A stretch of DNA of 64,000 bases. Origin: Chloroflexi bacterium UBA4733 (GTDB lineage: Bacteria; Chloroflexota; UBA4733). Both the position numbers and the translations under genes were made by a program. Positions 8,786 to 18,097 of this stretch are shown in pieces; the stretch's first letter is position 1, and each line of letters opens with the position of its first letter. A model generated the notes under the pieces. The model made no database searches and was not told the origin of the DNA. It saw only the letters and a program-made list of their open reading frames with translations. Where the stretch lies: positions 1 through 64,000 of the forward strand of contig DHIZ01000107.1 in NCBI GenBank assembly GCA_002404055.1, written 5' to 3'.

Positions 8786-10234
8786 TCACTTCCCCCAATA
8801 GTCCGAATATTGCGCCAGAAGCGTCTGCTGCGCCGTATCCAGCGCCTGGCGGGTGGGCGTCTTCAGACTCAGCACATCGTTCTGCGCCTGGTTCAGCGCC
8901 GTTAACATAACATCAGTGTACGGCCAGCGCCATTGGGCGGTGGGGAGTTCGGCGATGAAGAGCTGGCCTGGTGACCCGATGGTCTGTTTCACCTGGTCCA
9001 GCGCGGCCAGCGACGCCGGCAACTGGTGGGTCGCCTGGTAATAGGTGACCTGATTCTGGGTGTCGGCCAGGAAGGTGTACAGTTGCTGCACTGCCTCCGG
9101 GCGCTTGCCGCCAACGGGCCGAGCGAAGGAAAAGCCACCCTGCCAGGTGCCGTTCTTGCCTCCCGGCGGATGGGGCACGACACCGCCGCCATATTGGAAG
9201 GTCGGCGTCCCCTGCTGCATGGCGCCGGTCAGCCCCCAATGCGCCGGGATCATGGCCACCCGCTGATCTTGGGCGAAGGACTTCATCAGGTCGCCGCTCA
9301 CGCCGGCGCTGGTCAACGCCGTCGGCGTCCCATACTGCTTGGCGTAGCCCAGCATCCAGTCGTAGGCCTGAACGTTCTCCGGCCGGTTGAGTGTGGGCCG
9401 GAAAGTCTGGTCGTCGAAGTAGTCGCCCCCGAAGGTCCAGATCCAGCCGATGTTATACCAGTTGCCAATCCAGGGCAGCATGCCGAAGCGTTGGGTGCTG
9501 GGCGTGCCGCCCTGCTGGGTAAGCACCTGGGCGTAGTGGTTGAGATCGTCCCAACTTTGCGGGCCGAGCTTGGCGTCGAGGCCGGCCTGCTGCAACTGTC
9601 CCACGTTCCAGTAGAGGCCGCGAATACCGGTGTCCTGCGGCATGGCGTAGAGCTTCCCTTTATAGGTCGCCTCCTTGACCGTCGGCGCCAGGAAAGTCTT
9701 CACCGGGTCAAGGCCGCGCAGCAGGTCGTCCACCGGCTGGAAGAGCCCTTTCACTGCCCAGGTCCCCACCAGGTAGCGGTCGAAGTGGGTGACGTCGGGC
9801 GGCGTGCCGGCAGCGATCATCGTCTGTAGCTTGGTCACGTCGACCGTCGGGCTGACGTTTACCTGGAGGCCGGGATTGGCGGCCTCGAAGCGCGGCGTTA
9901 GCAGCTTCCAGCCGGCCACCAACCCCACGGAGCTGGGTAGAAAGACGCTGAAGACGGCGCTTGCCGCCGCTGGCGCAGTCACCGCGGCGGCGGCCGTGGT
10001 ACTGCTGCCGGTTGACGACGCAGTGCCATGCGTTGTCGCCGTCACCGTCGCGGCCGAGGTGATCCCCTGAGTCGCGCCGGCCTTTGTGGTGGCTGCTACC
10101 GTCGCGGCCGATGTGACCGCTTGCGTCCCATTACCGGCGCCGCCGCACGCCGTCAACAGCGCGCTGCCGGTTAGCGCGCCAAAGGCCAGGCCAAGAAGCC
10201 GGCGACGACTGGTGGAAAACTGCACTGTGACCAT
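8786..10234 (-). CDS. ABC solute-binding lipoprotein (orphan)
   Basis: A 482-residue family 1 receptor. The N-terminus has a Tat-like SRRRLLG and lipobox LLTAC with Cys 30. Residues 31-93 form an Ala/Thr/Ser linker. The mature domain contains AAGTPPDVTHFDRY, GKLYAMPQDTG and LYWNVGQLQQAG, all typical of sugar receptors. No permease or ATPase is adjacent and the gene appears monocistronic. A TATAAT-like -10 is present on the minus strand at 10306-10301, without a clear -35. The ligand is unknown. Confidence 0.9.
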   Translation of the reverse strand: MVTVQFSTSRRRLLGLAFGALTGSALLTACGGAGNGTQAVTSAATVAATTKAGATQGITSAATVTATTHGTASSTGSSTTAAAAVTAPAAASAVFSVFLPSSVGLVAGWKLLTPRFEAANPGLQVNVSPTVDVTKLQTMIAAGTPPDVTHFDRYLVGTWAVKGLFQPVDDLLRGLDPVKTFLAPTVKEATYKGKLYAMPQDTGIRGLYWNVGQLQQAGLDAKLGPQSWDDLNHYAQVLTQQGGTPSTQRFGMLPWIGNWYNIGWIWTFGGDYFDDQTFRPTLNRPENVQAYDWMLGYAKQYGTPTALTSAGVSGDLMKSFAQDQRVAMIPAHWGLTGAMQQGTPTFQYGGGVVPHPPGGKNGTWQGGFSFARPVGGKRPEAVQQLYTFLADTQNQVTYYQATHQLPASLAALDQVKQTIGSPGQLFIAELPTAQWRWPYTDVMLTALNQAQNDVLSLKTPTRQALDTAQQTLLAQYSDYWGK

Positions 10235-10349
10235 GCTGGGCGATTCCCTCCGCTCAAACGTTACGCCAGAGATAAAGGACGTGGGGCAGGTACTGCACCG
10301 ATTATATAGCCCGGTATTCCAACTGGTCAGTGGCGCAACTGCCGGGACT

Positions 10350-10388
10350 AGCCTGCTTGAGCAGGCTTGTCGATCGTAGCGCTACGAT
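10350..10388. promoter_or_regulatory. hairpin and 16-bp palindrome in a divergent intergenic region
   Basis: AGCCTGCT-TG-AGCAGGCT (10350-10367) is followed by the perfect palindrome ATCGTAGCGCTACGAT (10373-10388) and another ATCGTAG. The site lies between the divergent receptor and ctaA genes, so it may be an operator. The function is not shown. Confidence 0.45.
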
Positions 10389-10442
10389 TTATCGTAGGGT
10401 GGGCCTGATCGCCTTGGCGGCGGGTATGATCCTACGCAGGGC

Positions 10443-11492
10443 ATGAGAGCACAACATAGGGTAGGCGAGGTGGGGCCGGTATCAATCGAGCGTTTTCGGG
10501 CCACAGCACGCCGGCCGTTGGCCTGGCTGGGTGTGATAACGACCGTCGGCATGTTCATCGTGGTGGCGATGGGCGACCTGGTGACGAATGCCGGGGCCGC
10601 CGAAGGCTGTGGCCGCTCCTGGCCGCTCTGCCATGGTCAGTTCGTGCCCACCTTCACGGCGCAGACGCTGATCGAGTTCAGCCACCGGGCAGTCGTCGGT
10701 CTGGTCAGTGTCGGTGTTATCGCCCTGGCCGCCGGCACCTTCCTGCGCACGCCCTGGCGGCGGGAGACACAGATATTGGCGCCGGCGCTGGTCTTCTTCC
10801 TGGTCCTGCAGGCTGTTCTGGGCGGCATGGCAGTGCTCTGGCCGCAGTCGCCACCCGTGCTCGCCCTGCACCTGGGCATTTCCCTGATCGCCCTGGCCAC
10901 GGTGTTGCTGACGACTGCGCTGCTTTTAGAAGAAGAGCAAGCTGATCGGCTGCGCGATCGACCAGCGCCGTTGCGGTTCCGACGGCTCTGCTGGGCGGCG
11001 CTGCTCTACCTGTACGCCCTGGTTTACCTGGGGGCCTTCGTCCGCCACAGCAACGCGCAACTGGCTTGCAGCGGCTGGCCCTTCTGCAACGGCGCGCTCA
11101 TCCCCACGCTCCAGGGCCCTGTCCTGATCAATTTCGGACATCGCCTGGCGTCGCTCGGCGCTGTGGTGCTGTTCGGCTACCTCTACTGGTCGGCCCGCCC
11201 GCTGCGCGCCCAACGGCCGGACCTCTACTGGGGCAGCGTTGCTGCACTGCTGGCGCTGCTGGCGCAGGCGGGTAGCGGCGCGCTGGTCGCCCTCTCCGAC
11301 ATGACCCTCTGGTCGGCGCTGCTACACGGCGCGCTGATCAGCCTGGTCTTTAGCGCCGTTAGCTACCTCTGCCTGCACGTGCTGCCACGGCCCCGTCTGG
11401 CACGGACCGAGACTCAAGCCGCTCCAGGACCTGCGGTTGCTCCGAGCGCCCCCTCCTTTGTGCCGGCAGGTATCAAGGGCACACGGAGCTAA
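10443..11492 (+). CDS. ctaA: heme A synthase (CtaA/COX15 family)
   Basis: An integral membrane protein of 349 residues that converts heme O to heme A for aa3-type cytochrome oxidase. It shows the internal duplication of the family: GCGRSWPLCHG with EFSHR in the first half, and LACSGWPFCNG with NFGHRL in the second, plus HLGIS and LLHGAL histidines for heme. About eight hydrophobic helices are present. The start is uncertain by a few codons. The C-terminal tail is Pro/Ala-rich and variable. No ctaB or oxidase genes are adjacent. Confidence 0.9.
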   Translation: MRAQHRVGEVGPVSIERFRATARRPLAWLGVITTVGMFIVVAMGDLVTNAGAAEGCGRSWPLCHGQFVPTFTAQTLIEFSHRAVVGLVSVGVIALAAGTFLRTPWRRETQILAPALVFFLVLQAVLGGMAVLWPQSPPVLALHLGISLIALATVLLTTALLLEEEQADRLRDRPAPLRFRRLCWAALLYLYALVYLGAFVRHSNAQLACSGWPFCNGALIPTLQGPVLINFGHRLASLGAVVLFGYLYWSARPLRAQRPDLYWGSVAALLALLAQAGSGALVALSDMTLWSALLHGALISLVFSAVSYLCLHVLPRPRLARTETQAAPGPAVAPSAPSFVPAGIKGTRS

Positions 11493-11500
11493 GCGACAGG

Positions 11501-12055
11501 ATGGCCTTGCCCGAACAACGTGGTCCCTGGCAGTGCCTGGACAGCCGTGTCGCCTACACCAACCCCTGGATCACCGTGCGGGAAGATCGCGTCATCCAGC
11601 CGGATGGCCGGCCAGGGGTCTACGGCGTGGTGGAGTGCAACCCCGCCGTCGGCGTCGTCGCCCTCACGGCCGACGGCCACGTTTACCTCGTCGGCCAGTA
11701 TCGCTACCCCATGGACGAGTACTCCTGGGAGATCGTCACCGGCTATACCGAGCCGGGCGAAGACCTCCTGATCGCAGCACAGCGCGAACTCCGCGAAGAG
11801 ACAGGCCTCACCGCCAGCAATTGGACCTCGCTGGGGCATTGCCACATCTCCAACAGCGTGACCAACCAGATCGGCCACCTCTACCTCGCCCAGGGGTTAG
11901 AGTCAGGCGTGGCAGCGCCCGAGCCGACAGAGAACCTCACGGTCAAGGCCGTACCGCTGCGCGAGGCGATGGAGCTTGCACAGTCGAGCGAGATCGTCCA
12001 GGCCTTCAGCCTGGTCGGCCTATACCGGGCGGCACGTGGGAGCGGAATGGACTGA
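11501..12055 (+). CDS. Nudix hydrolase (ADP-ribose pyrophosphatase-like)
   Basis: A 184-residue protein with a complete Nudix box: GYTEPGED, LLIAAQ, then RELREETGL, matching GX5EX7REUXEEXGU. The position of the box and the N-terminal YTNPWITVREDRV segment resemble ADP-ribose and nucleoside-diphosphate-sugar pyrophosphatases. The gene starts 8 bp after ctaA and may be cotranscribed with it, with no obvious functional link. Confidence 0.9.
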   Translation: MALPEQRGPWQCLDSRVAYTNPWITVREDRVIQPDGRPGVYGVVECNPAVGVVALTADGHVYLVGQYRYPMDEYSWEIVTGYTEPGEDLLIAAQRELREETGLTASNWTSLGHCHISNSVTNQIGHLYLAQGLESGVAAPEPTENLTVKAVPLREAMELAQSSEIVQAFSLVGLYRAARGSGMD

Positions 12056-12120
12056 TGGAGACGATTCCCAGTGGCGTCGCTGCAAACTGTAGAAGAGGTG
12101 ACCGTCGAGGCTGATCCTGC

Positions 12121-13029
12121 CTATCGCTGCTCCAGCCACTCCATTGTCTCGGCAATCGCGCCTTCCAGGTCGTAATGCGGGCGATACCCCGTCAGGTCTT
12201 CCAGCTTGCGCAGGCTGTAGATGCGGTGGCGGGCGTGAGGGGCCTTGTCCGGCCAGCGGCTGCGGAACTCTTCCACGCTCATGCTGTCGCAGCGCAAGGG
12301 CACACCCAGACGCCGGGCGATGATCTCGAAATAGACGCGGGTGGTCACGGCATCCGGGCCGGTGCAGTTGAAGACCTGGCCAAAGGCGGCGCTGTTGCCG
12401 GCCAGGTGGGCGATGCAAGAACCGACCTCCCGGTTGCGCACCGGTGCAATCAGCAGCAGCCCTTCCGCCAGCAAGGTCAGGTCGGCGCCGGCGCGCATGT
12501 GCGCCAACAACTGCCCATCGCGCCCCTTCACCGAGCCGGTGCCGAGCACGTTCCCCGCTCCCAGGATGTGCGGCGGACGCAGCGACGTATACGGGAACTG
12601 TTGCGCGCGCCAGGCCGCCTCCAGCACCGCCTCGCAGGCCAGCTTGCCGACACCGTAGCGTCGCTCGGTCTCTTTGGGGGCATCCTCCTGGATGGGAAAA
12701 GGACCAGAAATCTCCGGGGAATAGACGAAGTCGGTGCTGATGAAGACATAATGGCCGGTCCGCCCGGCGAAGGTGGCGACTGCTCCCTCCGCATCCGCCT
12801 GCTGGTAGGCGGCGCAATCGACCACGAGATCAAACTGCTCACCACCCACCGCCTGCGCCAGCGCACCTTCCTGGGTGCGATCGGCCTGGATAAAGCGCAC
12901 GCCTGCTGCCTGGTTGACTTTGTTGCCGCGCCCCAGCGAGGTTACCGACCACCCGGCGGCCTGCAACTCCGCCACAATGCCCGAACCGAGAAAGCCGGCT
13001 CCGCCGATGACTAGCGCCTGTCTTGCCAT
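12121..13029 (-). CDS. NAD(P)-dependent epimerase/dehydratase (atypical SDR)
   Basis: A 302-residue short-chain dehydrogenase-like protein. The Rossmann motif is GGAGFLGSG near the N-terminus and the catalytic pair is in RYGVGK. Start ATG 13029 has AGGAGGT seven bases upstream. The family acts on nucleotide sugars or related substrates. The product reaction is not specified by sequence. It stands alone, convergent with the Nudix gene and divergent from the glycosyltransferases. Confidence 0.85.
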   Translation of the reverse strand: MARQALVIGGAGFLGSGIVAELQAAGWSVTSLGRGNKVNQAAGVRFIQADRTQEGALAQAVGGEQFDLVVDCAAYQQADAEGAVATFAGRTGHYVFISTDFVYSPEISGPFPIQEDAPKETERRYGVGKLACEAVLEAAWRAQQFPYTSLRPPHILGAGNVLGTGSVKGRDGQLLAHMRAGADLTLLAEGLLLIAPVRNREVGSCIAHLAGNSAAFGQVFNCTGPDAVTTRVYFEIIARRLGVPLRCDSMSVEEFRSRWPDKAPHARHRIYSLRKLEDLTGYRPHYDLEGAIAETMEWLEQR

Positions 13030-13143
13030 GTGCTGTACCTCCTGTGGCTGAGTATACATAGCCTCTCAGCTACTGAGCCGGAATCTCGTATAGTGGCCCT
13101 ATTCGTCATCGGCCGGCGCGCAACGTAAACGGGAACGGTAGCA

Positions 13144-13896
13144 GTGAGTCTAACCTATGCCATCCTGACGCTCAACGAGGCGGCGGAGATCGGCGATTGC
13201 ATCCGTTCGCTCGGGCCGGCTGAGGAGCTGCTCGTACTGGACAGCGGCAGTACCGACGCGACGATCCAGGTGGCCCGCGCTGCCGCCCGTCAAATGCCTT
13301 TTCCGTTGCGCGTAGCGCAGCATCCCTTCCGCGACTACGCGGACCAGCGCAACGCGGCCCTCGATCTCGTGCGTACCGATTGGGTCTTTTTCGTCGACGC
13401 CGACGAACGCAGTTCGGCCGAGCAGACGGCGGAAATCGCCGCGCGAACGGCGGCGCGGGATGCACCGGCCGGCTTCTGGGTGCCGCGCGCGAACATCATC
13501 TTCGGGTACCGCATGCGGCACACCGGCTGGTCGCCGGACTATCAGTTGCGGCTCTTCCAAACTCGTCTTGGTCGCTATGACCCGGCAAGGCCGGTCCACG
13601 AGTTGGTCCAACTCAACGGCCAGGTGGAGCACCTCCAGACGCCGCTGGTCCACTACAACTACCGGCGGGTACGCCAGTTCATCGCCAAGCAGCGCCGCTA
13701 TGCCCGCCAGGAGGCGCAGCAGCGGCGGCGCGAGGGCGAAACGGTGCGGCCGCGTGCGCTGCTCACCCTGCCGGTCCGCGAGTTCTACTGGCGCTACGTC
13801 ACCCTCACCGGCTGGCGCGACGGCGGTCACGGCCTCCTGCTCAGCACCCTCATGGCCTGGTACCGCCTGCTGGTGGTGTGGAGGATGAGGGGATGA
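13144..13896 (+). CDS. glycosyltransferase family 2
   Basis: A 250-residue cytoplasmic-side glycosyltransferase with ILTLNEAAEI at the N-terminus, LDSGSTDAT for nucleotide binding, and the DXD-type VFFVDADER. It resembles the WaaE/KdtX group. The GTG start is the first codon of the ORF. The stop overlaps the next gene by 4 bp (ATGA), so three glycosyltransferases form one translationally coupled operon likely used for a cell-surface glycan. Confidence 0.88.
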   Translation: MSLTYAILTLNEAAEIGDCIRSLGPAEELLVLDSGSTDATIQVARAAARQMPFPLRVAQHPFRDYADQRNAALDLVRTDWVFFVDADERSSAEQTAEIAARTAARDAPAGFWVPRANIIFGYRMRHTGWSPDYQLRLFQTRLGRYDPARPVHELVQLNGQVEHLQTPLVHYNYRRVRQFIAKQRRYARQEAQQRRREGETVRPRALLTLPVREFYWRYVTLTGWRDGGHGLLLSTLMAWYRLLVVWRMRG

Positions 13897-14852
13897 CGAG
13901 TGAGGGAGCCGTCGTCGCAGCGGTCGTCGTGAGCTGGAACGTGCGCGACCATCTGCGGCGGTGTTTGGAGTCGTTGCGGGTTGCGGCGCTGGAGACGGCG
14001 CTGGACGTCTGGGTCGTCGATAACGGATCCCGTGACGGCAGTGCCTTGATGATGCAGCAGGAGTTCCCGGAGGTTCACCTGCTGGCGAACGGCGACAATC
14101 GCGGCTTCGCTGCGGCCAACAACCAGGCGACGCAGGGCAGCGCCGGCAGGTATGTACTCCTGCTGAACCCTGATGCGGAGTTGGGGGTTGGTGCGCTCGC
14201 TACCATGTGCCGCTATCTGGACGATCACCCGCAGGTGGCCATAGTCGGACCGCAGTTGCGCTACGCTAACGGCAGTGTGCAGCCGTCACGCCGGCGCGCG
14301 CCGCGCCTGGCGACGGGTTTTGTGGAGAGTACCCAGCTACAGCAGCGCTGGCCACGCTCCTGGTTGACGGATCGCTATTACATCACTGATCGCTCCGATG
14401 ATGAGGAGCAACCGGTGGATTGGCTCGTCGGGGCTTGCCTGCTGGTGCGTCGCGCCGCGATCGACGCCGTGGGGCTAATGGACGAAGGCTTCCGGCTATA
14501 CTCGGAAGAACTGGAGTGGTGCTTACGCTTCCGGCGTGCCGGTTGGGGGGTCGTCTATCTGCCTACGGCGCAGGCGCTGCACCATGAGGGGCAGAGCAGC
14601 GGTCAGGACGTCTTTCACCGGCACCTCCACCATCATCAAAGCAAGTACCGGCTGTATGCGCTGCTCTTTGGCCGGCCGGCGGCAACCGTGCTCCGGTTGT
14701 GGATCGCACTGCTCTACCTTGAGCAGTTTGCGGAGGAACTGGCGAAGCTGGCAGTGGTCCGCCGCAACCGGACCATGCGGCGGCAGCGCCTGCGTGTGGT
14801 GGCGCGCATGCTGGTGTGGCATGTCACCGGCCTGCCCTTTGGTACGCCATGA
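13893..14852 (+). CDS. glycosyltransferase family 2 (rhamnosyltransferase-like)
   Basis: About 319 residues. Motifs include VVVSWNVRDHLRRCLESL, VVDNGSRDGS, NRGFAAANNQ and LLLNPDAEL, a classic pattern of dTDP-rhamnosyl or related GT2 enzymes. ATG 13893 overlaps the preceding stop as ATGA and is preceded by GGAGGATGAGGGG. The C-terminal part has a hydrophobic stretch that may associate with the membrane. It is the second gene of the glycosyltransferase trio. Confidence 0.88.
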   Translation: MTSEGAVVAAVVVSWNVRDHLRRCLESLRVAALETALDVWVVDNGSRDGSALMMQQEFPEVHLLANGDNRGFAAANNQATQGSAGRYVLLLNPDAELGVGALATMCRYLDDHPQVAIVGPQLRYANGSVQPSRRRAPRLATGFVESTQLQQRWPRSWLTDRYYITDRSDDEEQPVDWLVGACLLVRRAAIDAVGLMDEGFRLYSEELEWCLRFRRAGWGVVYLPTAQALHHEGQSSGQDVFHRHLHHHQSKYRLYALLFGRPAATVLRLWIALLYLEQFAEELAKLAVVRRNRTMRRQRLRVVARMLVWHVTGLPFGTP

Positions 14853-16036
14853 GAGTGCTGTTCGTCACGGGAGAATTCCCCCCGACTCCTGGTGGCGTTG
14901 GTGACTATACCGACCGACTCGCCGGCGCGCTGACGGACCAGGGTCATGTCGTCGGCGTGTTCACCTCGGCACGAGCATCGGATGGCGAGGCGGCGAACAC
15001 CGATACTGTCTGGGCCAACCGTCCCGGCGCCAGCATCTGGCGCTCGGTCGGACGTTGGAACCTGCGCGCCTGGCGCACGCTGGCCGCACAAATACAATCG
15101 TGGCGGCCGGATGTGGTCCATATCCAATATCAGGCCGGCGCCTACGGGTTGCGCGGCGCCGTCACCCTCTATCCCTGGCTGCTTCGCCTGTGGAATGTCC
15201 GCCCGCTGAGCGTCGTCACCTTCCACGACCTGTTGCCGCCGCATATGTTCTCCGGGTCGGGCCGCCTGGGGTTCGATCGCCGGGCGGTGGCCTGGCTCGG
15301 GCGGGGGGCGGACGCGGCGATTGCCACCAATGCCGACGATGCTCGCCAATTGGTGACAATGCAGGCCCGGCGCGTCTGGCAAGTACCAATCGGCGCGAAC
15401 ATCCCCGTTGTTTCGTCGCCAAACCGTCAGGATTTGCGCGCCCAATACGGCATCGTTCGCGAAGCGCCATTGCTGGCCTATTTTGGCTTCTATAACGCCT
15501 CCAAAGGGTTGCTGGAACTGCTCACGGCATTCGCCGCCCTGACCCAGCAGCGGCCCGACGCGCGGCTGCTACTGATCGGCGGTGGCGCCGGTCAAACCGA
15601 CCCGACGAACGTGCAGTTCGCCGAGCGCTTGCGCCAGCACGCGCAGTCCCTGGCGGTGTCCGACCGCCTGATCTGGACCGGTTACACCGATGCCGCCGGT
15701 GTCTCCGCATGTCTGCACGCTGCCGATGTGGTCGTGCTGCCCTTTCGCGACGGCGTGTCGCTCCGCCGCGGAACGTTCATGGCAGCCCTGAGCCACGGCT
15801 GTGCCATCGTCAGCACCATCCCCCCTGCGCCAGTCGTGGGTCTGGAAGAGGCGGTCTTGCTTTGCCGTGCCAACGATCCCGTCGACCTGCAGCGAGCCAT
15901 GGAAGAGAGTCTGGACCCGGCGCTGCAAGCCCGTCTGCGGCGGGCGGCGGGCGCCGCGGCGGGCCAGTTTTCCTGGGAAACGATAGCGGCCTCCCATTCA
16001 GCCATCTATCATGCTTTATGTTACTGCGATGCCTGA
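14849..16036 (+). CDS. glycosyltransferase family 4
   Basis: About 395 residues with a GT-B fold. The N-terminus MRVLFVTGEFPPTPGGVGDY is the acceptor-side motif. Later motifs include HIQYQ, TFHDLLPP, and a nucleotide-sugar region with LIGGGAG and the SLRRGTF segment that replaces the usual EX7E. ATG 14849 overlaps the preceding stop by 4 bp. An N-terminal extension from 14816 lies inside the previous gene and was rejected. It is the last gene of the trio. Confidence 0.88.
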   Translation: MRVLFVTGEFPPTPGGVGDYTDRLAGALTDQGHVVGVFTSARASDGEAANTDTVWANRPGASIWRSVGRWNLRAWRTLAAQIQSWRPDVVHIQYQAGAYGLRGAVTLYPWLLRLWNVRPLSVVTFHDLLPPHMFSGSGRLGFDRRAVAWLGRGADAAIATNADDARQLVTMQARRVWQVPIGANIPVVSSPNRQDLRAQYGIVREAPLLAYFGFYNASKGLLELLTAFAALTQQRPDARLLLIGGGAGQTDPTNVQFAERLRQHAQSLAVSDRLIWTGYTDAAGVSACLHAADVVVLPFRDGVSLRRGTFMAALSHGCAIVSTIPPAPVVGLEEAVLLCRANDPVDLQRAMEESLDPALQARLRRAAGAAAGQFSWETIAASHSAIYHALCYCDA

Positions 16037-16158
16037 AAACACGAGCATTGACAGTATCTTCGATATTAACGTCTGTTGTTACTTCCGACCTGTGTAGGAT
16101 GATGTGGCTATCGCTGTTCAAGTGCTTTGCGCTCATCCATCTGGTGTAGGCGTGAAAG

Positions 16159-16172
16159 GTATATCGTTATAC
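16159..16172. promoter_or_regulatory. small dyad upstream of the LuxR-type gene
   Basis: GTATA-TCGT-TATAC. The right half contains TATACT, which could be a -10 box. The 16037-16280 gap holds no gene that I can support. Confidence 0.35.
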
Positions 16173-16280
16173 TACGGAGCGGACTATGGGGAAGACAGAA
16201 CGGGCGCCAGGACGGTGTTCGACGGCGGCTCGACTGCAGGTCGCTGAGGTCAGGGGGATGGGCGTGGAGGAGCATACGGC

Positions 16281-17045
16281 ATGGGCGTGAGCATGTCACC
16301 GGAGATGGCACCCGTGGTGGCGACCGCGATTCGAATGGCGAGCGCAGCGCCGGCGCCGCACGGCGTACGAACGGGCATCCGCATCCTGCTGGCGGAGTCT
16401 ATACCGTTGGTCCGTATGGGCCTGCGCAACTCGCTGGAGGCGCTGGGTGGCCACGTGGTGGTTGCCGGCGTGAGCACCTGTCGCGAAGCGCTGCTGGTGT
16501 TGCAACGTGAACCCGTGGACGTGCTGATTGCCTGCATCGAGCTGGATGATCAGAGCGGCCTGAACCTGGTCCACGCGGCGCGCCGCCTTCGCCCGGAGTT
16601 GCGCTGCCTCCTCCTGAGCGAAGCAGAGAGCGAAGAAGAACTCTACCTGGCCTTCAAGGTGGGGGCGGCCGGCTATTTCTCCAAGATGATCGCGCCGGAG
16701 CCGCTGTTGCAGGCGGTGCAGCAGATCGCCGATGGCTGCCTGCTGTTGAGTACGGACGCGCTGGCCACGCCGCGCCGGCGCAGCCGCGCCGACAAGGTCC
16801 TGGAGCAAATGGATCAGCAGGTTCCCGAGCCCAGCTATCTGCCGCTCTCCAACCGGGAGCTGGAAGTGGTCAAGCTGATCGCCCAGGGCAATGGCAACAA
16901 GCACATCGCCCAGGCGCTCGGCATCAGCGATCAGACAGTGAAGAATCACATCACCGCCATCCTACGCAAGCTCGGTGTCAACGACCGCACCCACGCTGCC
17001 ATCTACGCCTTGCAGCGCGGCTGGATCAGCGATGTCCAGACCTGA
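16281..17045 (+). CDS. LuxR/NarL-type regulator with degenerate receiver
   Basis: A 254-residue transcription factor. Residues about 33-150 align with a receiver domain, but the acidic pair is replaced (LLAESIP: E39, S40) and the phosphoacceptor Asp is a Cys (C85 in VLIACIELDD). The Thr/Ser (LLLSEA) and Lys (GYFSKM) positions are kept. The C-terminus is an intact HTH: LSNRELEVVKLIAQGNGNKH followed by GISDQTVKNHI. It probably does not respond to standard Asp phosphorylation. No sensor kinase is adjacent. nadC follows after 9 bp. Confidence 0.88.
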   Translation: MGVSMSPEMAPVVATAIRMASAAPAPHGVRTGIRILLAESIPLVRMGLRNSLEALGGHVVVAGVSTCREALLVLQREPVDVLIACIELDDQSGLNLVHAARRLRPELRCLLLSEAESEEELYLAFKVGAAGYFSKMIAPEPLLQAVQQIADGCLLLSTDALATPRRRSRADKVLEQMDQQVPEPSYLPLSNRELEVVKLIAQGNGNKHIAQALGISDQTVKNHITAILRKLGVNDRTHAAIYALQRGWISDVQT

Positions 17046-17054
17046 TCGAGCGCC

Positions 17055-17912
17055 GTGATCGCGTTCCCGCTGTCCGCGGCCGAACTGCAGGCGCATATTC
17101 ACCATGCCCTGGCGGAGGATGTCGGCTGGGGTGATGTGACGACTCTGGGGTTAGTGGACCCCGATGTGCAATCGCGTGGTGTCGTCGCCTTTCGCCAGGC
17201 CGGCGTCGTGGCTGGCTTGCCCGTAGCGGCGGCGGTCTACGCGGCACTCGACCCGACCGTACAGTGGCAAAGCCACGTCACCGATGGCGATCAGGTGACG
17301 GCGGGAGCGGCCGTGGCCGAAGTCAGCGGCCCGGCGGGCAGTCTGCTCACGGGCGAGCGTCTGGCGCTGAACTACCTGCAGCGACTCTCCGGCATCGCCA
17401 CGCTGACGGCGCAGTACGTGCGGGCCTTAGCCGGCACTAAGGCGAAGTTGGTTGACACCCGCAAAACCACACCGGGACTACGCAGCCTCGAGAAGTACGC
17501 AGTGCGCTGTGGCGGCGGCAGCAACCACCGGCACGGCTTGAGCGATGGCGTGCTCGTGAAAGACAACCACATCGCCATCCTGCGGAGCCAGGGAGTCACC
17601 TTGCGCGACGTTGTGGCCCGCGCGCGCGCCGCCGCTCCCCATTCTCTCCGCGTGGAAGTGGAAGTCGACCGCCTTGACCAGATCGAGGATGTCATAGCCG
17701 GCGGCGCCGACGTCATCCTGCTGGACAACATGCCGCCGCCGGTGCTCGCCGAAGCGGTGCAGGCTGTGGCGGGCCGCGCCATCACCGAAGCGTCCGGCGG
17801 CATCACCCTGACCAACATTCGCGCCTGCGCAGAGGCGGGTGTTGACCTGATCAGCGTCGGCGCGCTCACGCATTCAGCGCGCGCGCTGGATATCGGGTTG
17901 GATTTTGATTGA
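17055..17912 (+). CDS. nadC: nicotinate-nucleotide pyrophosphorylase (carboxylating)
   Basis: A 285-residue quinolinate phosphoribosyltransferase that makes nicotinate mononucleotide from quinolinate and PRPP in de novo NAD synthesis. Diagnostic segments are DTRKTTPGLRSLEKYAVRCG, GGSNHRHGLSDGVLVKDNH and VEVEVDRLDQ, with EASGGITLTNI for the phosphate site. Start is GTG 17055. nadA and nadB are not in the window. It may be cotranscribed with the preceding regulator. Confidence 0.97.
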   Translation: MIAFPLSAAELQAHIHHALAEDVGWGDVTTLGLVDPDVQSRGVVAFRQAGVVAGLPVAAAVYAALDPTVQWQSHVTDGDQVTAGAAVAEVSGPAGSLLTGERLALNYLQRLSGIATLTAQYVRALAGTKAKLVDTRKTTPGLRSLEKYAVRCGGGSNHRHGLSDGVLVKDNHIAILRSQGVTLRDVVARARAAAPHSLRVEVEVDRLDQIEDVIAGGADVILLDNMPPPVLAEAVQAVAGRAITEASGGITLTNIRACAEAGVDLISVGALTHSARALDIGLDFD

Positions 17913-17950
17913 GGGGGGCTGGACCACCCAATGCGGTTTAGCCCGTCCCC

Positions 17951-18054
17951 CGGCGACTGAAGTCGCGGGCTACCTTTGCGAAGCCGCCCTTCGGCGGCTG
18001 ACCCAGTCCGCGCAGGCGGACTTCGCCTTGCGTAGCCCGCGACTTCAGTCGCCG
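17951..18054. repeat. REP-like palindromic element, copy 2
   Basis: Outer arms CGGCGACTGAAGTCGCGGGC and its complement enclose GCCGCC-TTC-GGCGGC and a GTCCGC/GCGGAC pair. It lies between convergent nadC and the Ldh2-type gene. The inner hairpins are in the opposite order to copy 1. Confidence 0.85.
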
Positions 18055-18097
18055 GAGGACGTGCCCGAATGCGCGGCGAACTTGCCGGATGCACCAT

